Below, one piece after another: positions 1-8,896 of a stretch of 64,000 nt of DNA; positions within the stretch are counted from its first letter, which is position 1, and each line of letters starts with the position of its first letter. The notes beneath the pieces are model-generated. The model was given only the letters and a program-made list of their open reading frames with translations, was not told where the DNA came from and did not search any database. The position numbers and the translations under genes are program-made. The stretch is from Sphingorhabdus sp. YGSMI21. GTDB taxonomy: Bacteria > Pseudomonadota > Alphaproteobacteria > Sphingomonadales > Sphingomonadaceae. The DNA is taken from positions 2,991,001 to 3,055,000 of the forward strand of contig NZ_CP022548.1 in the NCBI RefSeq assembly GCF_002776575.1, in the 5' to 3' direction.

Positions 1-125
1 AGCGCAGTGGCGGCCCAGCCAGGCCAGGCTTCGCGCGCCCGGGCCACCACGGCATCGGCGTCCCCGCTGGCACCTGTCCAAAGGGTTGCTCCGGTTGCTG
101 GTTCGATGGATATCAGGTCGCTCAA
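1..125 (-). CDS. AstD-like aldehyde dehydrogenase, N-terminus only
   Basis: Only the first 41 codons are in the window; the rest lies beyond position 1. The peptide contains SIEPATGATLWTGASGDA followed by a helix rich in Ala, Arg and Trp. This resembles the N-terminus of N-succinylglutamate 5-semialdehyde dehydrogenase (AstD, arginine succinyltransferase pathway) within the NAD-dependent aldehyde dehydrogenases. The start is TTG at 125-123. It is the only usable start, because an in-frame TAG lies seven codons upstream, and an AGAGG sits 5 bases before it. The catalytic Cys and the NAD site are not visible, so the substrate is uncertain. Confidence 0.6.
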   Translation of the reverse strand, partial: MSDLISIEPATGATLWTGASGDADAVVARAREAWPGWAATA

Positions 126-261
126 ATTGGCCTCTGTTTTCTACGGATTAGTTGCACAATAAACCATATATGGCACATCTCTCGCGATAGACCATAGGGC
201 TTGAAGACTTAACGCCCCATGATGAATTCTTCCCGAACGCCAGCTGGTGCCCGAGCATATA

Positions 262-1662
262 TCAGCCGTTGCGCAGAGCAGCGCCCATCGCACGGATATC
301 ATTGACCTTTTTCGTCAGTGGTTCCCAATTGTCATCGTCGGCAATGGCGTCCCAGATCGATTCAACTTCCTCGATATGCATAGAACAAGGCTCCGGTTTC
401 TGCCAATATTCGCTGGACGGCTGTCTTATGCGTGCGCGATCGGCGATCAAGGTCCGGAAGTCGGCAAATTCGGGTGACTTGTCCTCTGGCCGGGCGAGAT
501 TTTCGCATTTGCCCCAATCGAAGAAGAACCGGTCGATCTCGACGGTTTTTTGCGCCAGACCTTTTTCCGCTGCAACCACCAGATCGCGGTCTTTTTCAAA
601 GCCCTCGGATTTGACGCCAAGACGCCAGCAGAAATGTTCGGTAAAGGCGATGCCATAGGCTTTCGGAAACGTCTCCAGCGTCGCAACCAGAGGGTCACTC
701 TCGGCCACCAGCCGCAGGGCGCTGGCAAATTGCGCCAGATCCCAGTGCAAAGCCTCCGGCTGCCTGCCAAAGCAATATAGGCCTTCATGATCGAAATAGG
801 CGGCGGTGAAGCCCGGCTCCCAATAAGGGGTGAAACGCCACGGACCGTAATCAAAGCTCTCGCCGGTAATATTGATATTGTCGGTGTTGAGCACGCCATG
901 AACGAAACCAGCGGTCATATAGGCGCCGGCGAGCCGGGCCACTTGCTCGGTTGTTCTTGCGAATAATTCCGTAGCGGGATCGTCGGTCTGCGCTCCGCCA
1001 AAATAATTTTCCAGACAATAGTCGACCAGCTGCCGCATCAGCGCTTCGTTTTTCTCATAGGCCATGCGCTGGAACGCGCCGATCCGGATATGACTGTGGC
1101 TGAGCCGGGTCATCACCGCCGAGCGGGTGGGGGAAGGCTCGTCGCCCCGCATCAGTTTCTCGCCAGTTTCAACCACGGAAAAGGTCTTCGACGTATTGAC
1201 GCCCAGTGCCTCGAGCATTTCCGTGGCCAGAATTTCGCGGACTGCACCTTTCAGAGTCAGCCGGCCATCGCCGCTCCGACTCCAGGGCGTGGTGCCGGAA
1301 CCCTTGGTACCAAGATCCATCAGCCTGCCATCATGGTCGCGCATTTGCGCGAACAAAAAGCCCCGCCCGTCGCCGATGTCCGGATTATAGTTGCGGAACT
1401 GGTGGCCGTGATAGCGCAGCGCCAGCGGCGGATCGAGATTGTCCGGCAGCGGCTGGAACGTGCCGAAATGGTTGACCCATTGCGGCCCGTCCAGCTGGTC
1501 CAGTCCTACGCTCTGATCCCAACGGTCATTTCTGAAACGCAGGATATGCTGCGGGAAATTGGCGGCGGCGACCGGATCGCCGATCTTTTCTCCCAATCGG
1601 GTAATCTGGACGTCGGCCCGATAGTCGGTCTTGCCGGGTTCTGCTTGCGGTTTATATGGCAT
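262..1662 (-). CDS. selO: Protein adenylyltransferase SelO (YdiU family)
   Basis: A 466-residue SelO pseudokinase that transfers AMP from ATP to Ser/Thr/Tyr of target proteins, linked in other bacteria to redox stress. The family signature is clear: DLGTKGSGTTPWSRSGDG at residues 117-134 with the ATP-site Lys120, VETGE near 165, the catalytic-loop equivalent HGVLNTDN at 255-262, and the metal-binding FDYGP at 270-274. The start ATG at 1662 gives the usual family length. The frame stays open further upstream but would run antisense through the divergent hydrolase gene. It is transcribed divergently from the alpha/beta hydrolase, with only 60 bp between their starts. Confidence 0.92.
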   Translation of the reverse strand: MPYKPQAEPGKTDYRADVQITRLGEKIGDPVAAANFPQHILRFRNDRWDQSVGLDQLDGPQWVNHFGTFQPLPDNLDPPLALRYHGHQFRNYNPDIGDGRGFLFAQMRDHDGRLMDLGTKGSGTTPWSRSGDGRLTLKGAVREILATEMLEALGVNTSKTFSVVETGEKLMRGDEPSPTRSAVMTRLSHSHIRIGAFQRMAYEKNEALMRQLVDYCLENYFGGAQTDDPATELFARTTEQVARLAGAYMTAGFVHGVLNTDNINITGESFDYGPWRFTPYWEPGFTAAYFDHEGLYCFGRQPEALHWDLAQFASALRLVAESDPLVATLETFPKAYGIAFTEHFCWRLGVKSEGFEKDRDLVVAAEKGLAQKTVEIDRFFFDWGKCENLARPEDKSPEFADFRTLIADRARIRQPSSEYWQKPEPCSMHIEEVESIWDAIADDDNWEPLTKKVNDIRAMGAALRNG

Positions 1663-1722
1663 TCTACCACAGTGGCGGCTAATCGGTTGCGCAGCAAGTG
1701 GCAAGACGGGACGAGGAACAGG

Positions 1723-2586
1723 ATGAGCGAAGAAAATGGCTATCAGGATGTCTACTGGGAATCCGATGACGGGCTGAAACTGCACGCCCGTGACTATCCC
1801 TCGGACAGCGGCAAGATACCGGTTATCTGCATCCCCGGATTGACCCGCAATGCCCGCGACTTTGAGCATCTGGGCGCGGGCTTCGGTGGCGGTCGCCGGA
1901 TCATCATGCTGGATTTGCGCGGACGCGGTCTGAGCGAATATGCCAAGGAAAGCAGCACTTACAATCCGAAACAATATGTCTCCGACATCATCATGCTGAT
2001 GGACGAGTTGACGATACCGAAAGCGATATTTTTCGGCACATCGTTGGGCGGCGTGGTCACGATGATCATGGCGAAAAAATATCCCGAACGGGTGGCTGGC
2101 GCGCTGCTGAACGACATCGGTCCCGAACTCGATCAGAAAGGGCTCGACCGGATCGCCGACCATGTCGGGCAGGGTCGCAGCTTTGACACTTGGGCGCACG
2201 CCGGGCGCGACATGGCAGAAAATAACGGCGACATTTTCCCGGATTTTACGCTCAAGGACTGGATTGCCTTTGCCAAGAAAGTTTACCGGATGAACAGTTC
2301 CGGGCGGATCAAGCTGGACTATGACATGAAAATTGCCGAACCCTTCGACAGCAAGGGCGGTGGCAGCGGCGCTCTCTGGAATGCGCTGGAGAATATGCAG
2401 GATATTCCGACGCTCTTATTGCGTGGCGAACTGTCGGATCTGTTCAGCGAAGAGGTCGCTCGCAAGATGGTCGACAAGCTCGACAAGGCCGATCTGGTCA
2501 CGATACCGCGCGTAGGCCATTGTCCGACGCTGGAAGAGCCCGCCTCGCTTGACGCGATCAACCAATTGCTCCACCGCATCGACTGA
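1723..2586 (+). CDS. Alpha/beta hydrolase
   Basis: A 287-residue cytosolic alpha/beta-hydrolase-fold enzyme. The nucleophile elbow is GTSLGG with Ser107. The acidic residue is probably Asp239 in RGELSDLF, and the catalytic His is about 266 in VGHCP. An oxyanion-side CIPGLTRN motif is near residue 36. GAGGAA at 1713-1718 supports the ATG start. The substrate cannot be read from sequence; relatives include esterases and dehalogenase-like hydrolases. A glycosyltransferase starts 31 bp after its stop on the same strand and is probably cotranscribed. Confidence 0.88.
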   Translation: MSEENGYQDVYWESDDGLKLHARDYPSDSGKIPVICIPGLTRNARDFEHLGAGFGGGRRIIMLDLRGRGLSEYAKESSTYNPKQYVSDIIMLMDELTIPKAIFFGTSLGGVVTMIMAKKYPERVAGALLNDIGPELDQKGLDRIADHVGQGRSFDTWAHAGRDMAENNGDIFPDFTLKDWIAFAKKVYRMNSSGRIKLDYDMKIAEPFDSKGGGSGALWNALENMQDIPTLLLRGELSDLFSEEVARKMVDKLDKADLVTIPRVGHCPTLEEPASLDAINQLLHRID

Positions 2587-2617
2587 CCCGTTCCAGACAG
2601 CCGAGCATCACAATCGC

Positions 2618-3763
2618 ATGAAACCAGCCAAGATATTGCATCTGCACAGCACCTTCAATCTGGGCGGCAAGGAAGCGCGCGCCGTCAGGTTGATGAACCA
2701 TTTCGGTGCCGCTGCCGAACATGTGATCCTGTCTGCCGAACCCGGCAGCCTGTCCGCTCGCGAAGCGATCGATCCGGCAATCAAGGTGAGCTTTCCTACC
2801 GACGCGCCGTCGCTTGCCGGCAAGCCGTCGTTGAAACGCTATCGCGAATTTGTTACCTATTTCCGCCAGTTCGATCTGATCTTGTCCTATAACTGGGGCT
2901 CGATGGACGGCGTGATGGCGCGAACGCTTTTCTCGCGGATCGAGGGCCTGCCGCCGCTGATCCATCATGAGGACGGCTTTAACGAGGACGAGCAGAAAAA
3001 GCTCAACTGGAAACGCAATCTGTTCCGCAAATTCGCGCTAGGGGCAGCCCAGGCGCTGGTCGTGCCGTCCGAAAATCTTGTGCGCATTGCCAGGGATGTC
3101 TGGAAACAGCCGGAACAGAAGATCCACCGGATCCCGAATGGCATCGACGTGAAGCGTTTCGAGAAAAAAGCGCAGCGCGGTGCTCTGCCCGGCTTCATCC
3201 GGCGCGAAGGCGAGGTTGTTGTCGGCACCGTGGCCGGACTGCGCGCGATCAAGAATATGCCACGACTGGTCCGGGCCTGTGCTGCAGCAGGCGATAATGT
3301 CCGGTTGGTAATCGTTGGCGAAGGGCCGGAAAAAGACAGGATACAGGCCGAGGCACAACGTGCGGGGCTCGGTGATCGCTTGCTGATGCCGGGCTTTCTG
3401 GCCGACCCGGCGCGCTATATCGGACTGTTCGACATTTTTGCACTGTCCTCCGACAGTGAGCAATTTCCGATTTCGCTGATCGAGGCGATGGCGGCAGGGT
3501 TGCCTGTGGCCGCGACCGATGTCGGCGACATCAAATCGATGGTGTCGCAGGCCAATCAGGGGTTCATCAAGCCGCTCGGTGACGAAAGCAAATTTTTCGA
3601 ATCGCTGACAACCCTTGTCCAGCACCAGCAGTTGCGCGAAGACCTCGGGATGCAGAACCGGCTCAAGGCGCAGGCGGAATATAACGAAAGCAAGATGCTG
3701 GCCCGCTACGCGCTGCTCTACGGACAGGCGCAGGGACGCGCGGATTTCGGCCCGGGCAAATAG
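2618..3763 (+). CDS. Glycosyltransferase, GT4 type (GT-B fold)
   Basis: A 381-residue retaining GT4-like glycosyltransferase that would move a sugar from a nucleotide donor to a glycan or lipid acceptor at the cytoplasmic face of the membrane. The N-terminal half begins ILHLHSTFNLGGKE. The C-terminal nucleotide-binding half shows NGIDVKRF, GTVAGLRAIKN, VGEGPEK and the E-x7-E motif in SEQFPISLIEAMAAGLP. The ATG at 2618 removes a short out-of-character N-terminal stretch that overlaps the hydrolase. No polysaccharide cluster surrounds it, so its glycan is unknown. Confidence 0.85.
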   Translation: MKPAKILHLHSTFNLGGKEARAVRLMNHFGAAAEHVILSAEPGSLSAREAIDPAIKVSFPTDAPSLAGKPSLKRYREFVTYFRQFDLILSYNWGSMDGVMARTLFSRIEGLPPLIHHEDGFNEDEQKKLNWKRNLFRKFALGAAQALVVPSENLVRIARDVWKQPEQKIHRIPNGIDVKRFEKKAQRGALPGFIRREGEVVVGTVAGLRAIKNMPRLVRACAAAGDNVRLVIVGEGPEKDRIQAEAQRAGLGDRLLMPGFLADPARYIGLFDIFALSSDSEQFPISLIEAMAAGLPVAATDVGDIKSMVSQANQGFIKPLGDESKFFESLTTLVQHQQLREDLGMQNRLKAQAEYNESKMLARYALLYGQAQGRADFGPGK

Positions 3764-3844
3764 CGTTTCAAGCAGCAGAGTTTTTTTCGAGCATTTTTAG
3801 TTGCCGGTGTCTATATCGGCCTTTGGGGAAAATAGGAGATTTCA

Positions 3845-5248
3845 TTGTTCAAGGGCTTAAAACCCATTCAGTATAACGGTCAGGAAGTATGGCCGTTGAT
3901 CGAGGGTGGAAAAGGCGTCGCAGCCACCAATCACGCCAGTTCGGGAGCCTGGGCGGCTGCCGGCGGCATCGGCACGGTATCCGCAGTCAATGCGGACAGC
4001 TATGACGAACATGGCAATGTCATCCCGCAAATCTATCATGGCCGGAAACGCGAAGAGCGGCATCAGGAATTGATCGACTATGCGATCGACGGTGCGGTGA
4101 CGCAGGTCAAGCAGGCTTATGAAATTTCTGAGGGCAGGGGCGCGATCAATATTAACGTCCTGTGGGAAATGGGCGGCGCGCAGCAGGTGCTGGAAGGCGT
4201 GCTCGAACAGACCAAGGGCATGGTCGCAGGGGTCACCTGCGGTGCCGGCATGCCCTACAAGCTGTCCGAGATTGCCCAGCAATATGGCGTAAACTATCTG
4301 CCGATCATCAGTTCCGCCCGTGCCTTTCGAGCGCTGTGGAAGCGGGCCTACAAAAAGGTTCCGGATCTGATGGCTGCTGTGGTCTATGAGGATCCTTGGC
4401 TGGCTGGCGGCCACAACGGTCTGTCCAATGCCGAAGATCCGCGCAAACCGGAAGATCCCTATCCGCGAGTCAAGGCGCTGCGCGAGACAATGCGCGCCGA
4501 GGGCATAGCAGACAGCGTGCCGATCATCATGGCCGGCGGTGTCTGGCATCTGCGCGACTGGCAGGACTGGATCGACAGCGAAGAGCTCGGCCAGATTGCC
4601 TTCCAGTTCGGCACCCGGCCCTTGCTCACCAAGGAAAGCCCGATCCCGGAAAGCTGGAAGAGCGAGCTGACCAAGATCAAGGAAGGCGATATCCTTCTGC
4701 ACAAATTCTCGCCGACCGGATTCTACAGTTCCGCGGTGCGCAACGAATTTTTGCGCAGTCTTGAAGCGCGGTCGGAACGGCAGATTCCCTATTCGACTGA
4801 GAAGGCCGGCGAGCATACCCACCAGCTGGATGTCGGGGTCAAGGGCAAGAATTTCTGGGTCACACGCAATGATCTGCTCCGCGCGCGCGAATGGGACGGC
4901 CTCGGCTTTACCATGGCGATGAAGACGCCGGATAATACTTTGATATTTGCGACGCCTGAAGAGTCGAAAATGATCCGCAAGGATCAGGCGGATTGCATGG
5001 GCTGCCTGTCCCATTGCGGTTTTTCCGCCTGGAAGGACCATGACAATTTCAGCACCGGGCGGCTTGCCGATCCGCGCAGCTTCTGTATCCAGAAAAGCCT
5101 GCAGGAAATCGTTCATGGCGCTCCGGTCGAGGAACATCTGATGTTCGCCGGCCATGGCGCGTATAATTTCGGTACCGATCCCTTCTACTCCAACGGCTTT
5201 GTGCCGACGGTGAAGCAACTGGTGGATCGGATCCTTACGGGCGACTGA
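3845..5248 (+). CDS. NAD(P)H-dependent flavin oxidoreductase, nitronate monooxygenase family
   Basis: A 467-residue FMN TIM-barrel protein of the 2-nitropropane dioxygenase/nitronate monooxygenase superfamily. Supporting features are the N-terminal SSGAWAAAGGIGTVSAVNAD, GVTCGAGMP in the middle, the substrate-side GGHNGLSN, and IIMAGGVWHLRDW with IAFQFGTRPLLT in the phosphate-binding half. It is longer than the roughly 350-residue class enzymes and carries a Cys cluster, DCMGCLSHCGF, near residues 383-392. The start is TTG at 3845, preceded by AGGAGA with a 5-base spacer. It is followed 1 bp later by a GNAT gene. Its true substrate is not evident. Confidence 0.82.
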   Translation: MFKGLKPIQYNGQEVWPLIEGGKGVAATNHASSGAWAAAGGIGTVSAVNADSYDEHGNVIPQIYHGRKREERHQELIDYAIDGAVTQVKQAYEISEGRGAININVLWEMGGAQQVLEGVLEQTKGMVAGVTCGAGMPYKLSEIAQQYGVNYLPIISSARAFRALWKRAYKKVPDLMAAVVYEDPWLAGGHNGLSNAEDPRKPEDPYPRVKALRETMRAEGIADSVPIIMAGGVWHLRDWQDWIDSEELGQIAFQFGTRPLLTKESPIPESWKSELTKIKEGDILLHKFSPTGFYSSAVRNEFLRSLEARSERQIPYSTEKAGEHTHQLDVGVKGKNFWVTRNDLLRAREWDGLGFTMAMKTPDNTLIFATPEESKMIRKDQADCMGCLSHCGFSAWKDHDNFSTGRLADPRSFCIQKSLQEIVHGAPVEEHLMFAGHGAYNFGTDPFYSNGFVPTVKQLVDRILTGD

Positions 5249-5249
5249 G

Positions 5250-5705
5250 TTGGACATCCGGCGCGATGATCTGAGCGGCCAGCAGGTTCAGGACCTGCTG
5301 GCTGCGCATCTCGCCGGCATGCAGGAAAATTCGCCGCCGGACAGCGTTTATGCGCTCGATCTCTCGGGTCTGCGTACGCCCGATGTCTCGGTCTGGACGG
5401 CATGGGAAGGCACAGACCTGTGCGGCATTGGCGCGCTCAAGCAGCTTTCACCATCGACCGGCGAAATCAAGTCGATGCGCACCGATGCCCGGCATTTGCG
5501 CAAGGGTGTCGGCCTGGCCATTCTCGACCATATTATCGCGGTGGCCAGAGAGCGCGGCTATCGACGGCTGAGTCTGGAAACCGGATCGGGCGCGGAATTC
5601 GAAGCCGCGCTGACCCTGTACCGGAAACGGGGGTTTGAAAATGGCGAGCCGTTTGGCGGCTATGTGTCGAGCGACTTCAACCAGTTTCTGCATCTGGAGC
5701 TGTAG
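5250..5705 (+). CDS. GNAT family N-acetyltransferase (YsnE-like)
   Basis: A 151-residue single-domain acetyltransferase that uses acetyl-CoA. The core is GEIKSMRTDARHLRKGVG, where RxxGxG forms the pyrophosphate-binding loop, followed by RRLSLETGSGAEFEAALTLYRKRGF, the typical alpha4/beta7 end of GNAT enzymes. The start TTG lies one base after the stop of the flavin oxidoreductase gene, so the two are almost certainly translated from one mRNA. The acceptor substrate is unknown. Confidence 0.82.
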   Translation: MDIRRDDLSGQQVQDLLAAHLAGMQENSPPDSVYALDLSGLRTPDVSVWTAWEGTDLCGIGALKQLSPSTGEIKSMRTDARHLRKGVGLAILDHIIAVARERGYRRLSLETGSGAEFEAALTLYRKRGFENGEPFGGYVSSDFNQFLHLEL

Positions 5706-5716
5706 CGGACAGCGTG

Positions 5717-5738
5717 CCTTCTCCCGTGCGGGAGAAGG
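5717..5738. repeat. Palindromic element, CCTTCTCCC arms
   Basis: Two perfect 9-base arms (CCTTCTCCC and GGGAGAAGG) with a 4-base loop, 11 bp after the GNAT stop. It may act as an mRNA-end hairpin, but no T-run follows. It resembles the second palindrome at 5860-5879, so the 5706-5890 gap looks like a small composite of dispersed intergenic palindromes. Confidence 0.6.
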
Positions 5739-5859
5739 ATATAAAGCCTTATGAGCGAAGCGAATTAGGCGCAGTTGGATGAGGGTGTTCTGCTGTCTGG
5801 GGTTTAGAGAACCCTCAACCCAGCTCCGACCAGGCAGCAAGCTGCCAAGTTTGCACGAC

Positions 5860-5879
5860 CCTCTCCCTTGAGGGAGAGG
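5860..5879. repeat. Palindromic element, CCTCTCCCT arms
   Basis: Two 9-base arms (CCTCTCCCT and AGGGAGAGG) around a 2-base loop, just beyond the end of amtB. A shorter hairpin, GGCAGC-AA-GCTGCC, lies at 5833-5846. This CTCCC/GGGAG class of palindrome is commonly dispersed between genes in alphaproteobacteria. No gene is present in the 5706-5890 gap. Confidence 0.6.
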
Positions 5880-5890
5880 ATAAATTCCCG

Positions 5891-7210
5891 TCAATCCAGA
5901 TCCCAGGCCCGTTCGCCATGGTTGGAGATATCCAGGCCATCGCGTTCGTCATCCTCGCTGACCCGCATCGGCAGGATGTAGCTGATGCCGAAACCGAGGA
6001 TCGCCGTGGCGACCGCCGACCATATGGCGACCGCGCCGACGCCGATCAGCTGGGCAACAAACTGGCTGCCAAAGGCCATGTTTTCGCCATAGCCGGTGCC
6101 GCCGAAACTTTCAGAGATGAACAATGCGAGCAGCAGGCTACCCAATATCCCGCCGACGCCGTGGACCGCAAAAACGTCGAGGCTGTCGTCGATCTTGAAG
6201 CCGTTCTTCACCAGCCCCACAGCAAAGAAGCAGACGATTGCGGCGGCCGTTCCGATGAGGATCGACGCGCCGGGGCCTACAAAGCCTGCGGCCGGGGTTA
6301 TCGTTGCCAGACCGGCAATGGCACCGGTCGCGACGCCAACCGCGGTTGGCTTGCCGACCTTGAATTTCTCGATCAGTATCCAGACCAGCGCGGCCATGGA
6401 GGCGGCGATATGGGTATTGATGATGGCCGCCGAGGCATCGTCGGTTGCTGTCAGCGCGGAGCCGCCATTGAATCCGAACCAGCCGACCCAGAGCATGGCC
6501 GCACCGGCGACGGTCAGGGCAGGGCTATGCGGAAGCATGAGCGTCTTGGGCCAGCCCATGCGCTTACCGAGCATGATTGCGACAACCAGCGCGGAAACGC
6601 CAGCCGTTGTATGCACCACAATACCGCCAGCAAAATCGAGTACGCCGAGATTGCTCAGCCAGCCGCCGCCCCAGACCCAATGGGTCACGGGCGCATAGAC
6701 TACGAGCAACCAGAGCGCGCAAAAGGCGACGACCCAGCCAAAGCGGGCCCGCTCGACCCAGGCGCCGATCATCAGCGCGGGCGTGATCACGGCAAAGGTA
6801 AGCTGGAACATGGCAAAGGCGGATTCCGGTATCGAGGTGGCTTCTCGGACATTGCCGAGATTGTTCAGCATCGCGTTGAAGCCGCTGCCGAGAAATCCGT
6901 TGGTGACCGGACCGAAGGCCAGCGAATAGCCAATGACGATCCACAGGACCGAACAAATGCCGACCACCGCCATGCACTGGATCAGGACCGAGAGAAAATT
7001 CTTCGCGCGGACGAGGCCACCATAGAACAGCGCCAGGCCGGGAAGGGTCATCAGCAGAACGAGCGCGCTGGATGTCAAAATCCAGGCTGTGTCGCCGCTG
7101 TTCGCGGCATCGGCGGCGATGGCGGGATCGATTGCCAGTTGCGCCTGCAGCGGCGAAGCCGCCAGGCCGACCGCCAACATGGCGCCTATGGATTTGACTG
7201 GATATTTCAT
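5891..7210 (-). CDS. amtB: Ammonium transporter AmtB
   Basis: A 439-residue inner-membrane ammonium channel of the Amt/Mep/Rh family with a cleaved signal peptide (…ASPLQAQ) and eleven predicted membrane helices. Family marks are GLALFYGGLVRAKN, the twin pore histidines in GGIVVHTTAG (about residue 199) and FAVHGVGG (about 350), and GWFGFNGGS. It brings ammonium in when nitrogen is scarce. No glnK lies next to it: the gene on the upstream side encodes a hydroxyacid dehydrogenase 100 bp away, so PII control would have to act in trans. Confidence 0.95.
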   Translation of the reverse strand: MKYPVKSIGAMLAVGLAASPLQAQLAIDPAIAADAANSGDTAWILTSSALVLLMTLPGLALFYGGLVRAKNFLSVLIQCMAVVGICSVLWIVIGYSLAFGPVTNGFLGSGFNAMLNNLGNVREATSIPESAFAMFQLTFAVITPALMIGAWVERARFGWVVAFCALWLLVVYAPVTHWVWGGGWLSNLGVLDFAGGIVVHTTAGVSALVVAIMLGKRMGWPKTLMLPHSPALTVAGAAMLWVGWFGFNGGSALTATDDASAAIINTHIAASMAALVWILIEKFKVGKPTAVGVATGAIAGLATITPAAGFVGPGASILIGTAAAIVCFFAVGLVKNGFKIDDSLDVFAVHGVGGILGSLLLALFISESFGGTGYGENMAFGSQFVAQLIGVGAVAIWSAVATAILGFGISYILPMRVSEDDERDGLDISNHGERAWDLD

Positions 7211-7310
7211 GACGATCCCCGCAGCTATAATTTTATTATGCCTGTTCGCCCTTGCGAATCAGATTGCGACGAATTCCTAGTCGAGACGGGAAGGGGACTC
7301 AACGGAAAGC

Positions 7311-8309
7311 TTAAATCCAGCCTTCGAGAACCTGGTCCGGGGGGCGGTGGCCGTCGGCCCATACTCGGATGTTGGTGATCACCCTTTCCCCGGAAGCTTC
7401 GCGCCCCTCAAAGGTTGCGCTGCCCATATGGGGAAGCAGGACCATGTTCTTGAGTGACAGGAAACGCGGATCAATGGCGGGCTCGTTCTGGTAGACATCG
7501 AGGCCGGCACCGCCGATCCGCTCGTTCAGCAGGGCATCGATCAGTGCGTCCTCGTTCACCAGATCGCCGCGGGCGGTGTTGATCAGATAGGTTGAAGGTT
7601 TCATCATTGCGATTCGCCGGGCATTGATCATCTCGTGCGTTTCCGCCGTATGGGGGCAATGAAGCGAAATAATGTCACATTCGCGGACCAGTTCGTCGAG
7701 ATCGGCGACAAAGCTGGCGCGCAGTGATTCCTCGACAGCCGGCGGCAACTGGCGGCGGTTGTGGTAAAAGATCGACATGCCAAAGCCGGAGGCCCGGCGG
7801 GCCACAGCCTGGCCGATCCGGCCCATGCCGACGATACCGAGCTTCTTGCCGCCGATACAATGGCCGAGCATGCCCGATGGTTTCCAGCCTTCCCATTGTC
7901 CGCTCCGCATCAGCTTTTCGCCTTCGGACAGGCGGCGCGGGACGGACAGGATCAGCGCCATGGTCATGTCCGCGGTGTCTTCGGTGAAGACGCCGGGCGT
8001 ATTTGTGACGAGTATCTTTTTCGCGCGCGCCGCTGCGAGGTCGATATGATCGACCCCGGCACCGAAGCTTGCGATCATCCGCAATCGTTCGGGAGCATTG
8101 GCAATCATCTCTGCGTCGATTTGATCGGTCACGGTCGGCACGAGGACATCGCAATCCGCCATGGCTGCAATCAGATCCTCGCGGGAAAAGGGTCTGTCGC
8201 TGTAATTTGGTACCGCATCAAACAGTTCGCACATGCGATTCTGATTGGAATCCGCCAATTCGCGGGTGATGATGACACGGGGGTTCGAGATGGCTGGTGA
8301 GTCTGGCAT
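7311..8309 (-). CDS. D-isomer-specific 2-hydroxyacid dehydrogenase (glyoxylate/hydroxypyruvate reductase-like)
   Basis: A 332-residue cytosolic NAD(P)H-dependent dehydrogenase reducing 2-oxoacids such as glyoxylate or hydroxypyruvate. The nucleotide-binding loop GMGRIGQA is near residue 161. The catalytic triad is Arg in NTARGDLV, Glu in YQNEPAIDP and His in LPHMGSAT. The residues after beta-2 (YHNRRQ) contain arginines that could favour NADPH, but this is an inference. It is divergent from the SH3 gene (110 bp gap) and lies upstream of amtB in the same direction. Confidence 0.87.
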   Translation of the reverse strand: MPDSPAISNPRVIITRELADSNQNRMCELFDAVPNYSDRPFSREDLIAAMADCDVLVPTVTDQIDAEMIANAPERLRMIASFGAGVDHIDLAAARAKKILVTNTPGVFTEDTADMTMALILSVPRRLSEGEKLMRSGQWEGWKPSGMLGHCIGGKKLGIVGMGRIGQAVARRASGFGMSIFYHNRRQLPPAVEESLRASFVADLDELVRECDIISLHCPHTAETHEMINARRIAMMKPSTYLINTARGDLVNEDALIDALLNERIGGAGLDVYQNEPAIDPRFLSLKNMVLLPHMGSATFEGREASGERVITNIRVWADGHRPPDQVLEGWI

Positions 8310-8419
8310 AGACCTGTTGCTATGCCCGAATTTCGGTTCAGGTCAAGCAGGTGGCGCTTGAAGCGGACGCGGTTTTCGGGCTATGCTTTGGTCAATTCGG
8401 GGAAGAGTAAACCATCATC

Positions 8420-8896
8420 ATGCGTATTTCGGCTTTCATGCTTGTCGCGATTCCGGGCCTGGTCCTGGCATCGCCTGCTTCCGCGCAACAGGAACCACCA
8501 TATTGGGCGTCGATCGACGAGCCGGAGGCACGGATGCGCACCGGCCCCAGTACCGAATATCCGACGATGTGGATCTACAAGCGCGAAAAGCTGCCGATCA
8601 AGATTCTGGCGCGCTATAAATCATGGCGCAAGGTCGAGGATCATGAAGGGACGCAGGGCTGGATGCACGCGCGCCTGCTGAGCGCATCGCGGACCGGCCT
8701 GGTGCTGGCGACCAGCGGCAAGCCGGTCGCCATGCGCGCCTTTCCCGATCCCAATGCCAAAATCATCTGGCGGGCCGAACCGGGCGTCGTGGGCAGCCTG
8801 ACCCTTTGCGAAAAAGGCTGGTGCCTGTTCGACGTTACCGGTCGTCAGGGATATATCAGCATAAAGGATGTCTGGGGCGACGAACCGCTGAAATGA
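8420..8896 (+). CDS. Secreted SH3-domain protein
   Basis: A 158-residue exported protein with a signal peptide ending SPASAQQ and bacterial SH3 (SH3_3/SH3_4) repeats. MRTGPSTEYPTMWIYKR with WRKVEDHEGTQGWMHARLL forms one SH3 unit, and a second half ends GWCLFDVTGRQGYISIKDVWG. Such proteins are periplasmic and usually bind peptidoglycan or peptides. Its stop TGA abuts the stop of the convergent thiolase gene in a TGATCA palindrome (8894-8899), leaving no intergenic space. Confidence 0.8.
   Translation: MRISAFMLVAIPGLVLASPASAQQEPPYWASIDEPEARMRTGPSTEYPTMWIYKREKLPIKILARYKSWRKVEDHEGTQGWMHARLLSASRTGLVLATSGKPVAMRAFPDPNAKIIWRAEPGVVGSLTLCEKGWCLFDVTGRQGYISIKDVWGDEPLK

Noticed and set aside
164..173. 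Palindrome CCATATATGG in the gap before the AstD-like gene
   Set aside because: It is too short and isolated to assign as an operator; no second copy was seen near a related gene.
1663..2199. N-terminal extension of the SelO frame on the minus strand
   Set aside because: The extra 179 residues run antisense through the alpha/beta hydrolase gene and have no SelO-like content; ATG 1662 gives the normal family length.
5918..7378. A 486-codon open frame opposite amtB
   Set aside because: It is rich in Asp, Arg, Gly and His, has no recognisable motif, and mirrors a certain gene with strong codon bias.
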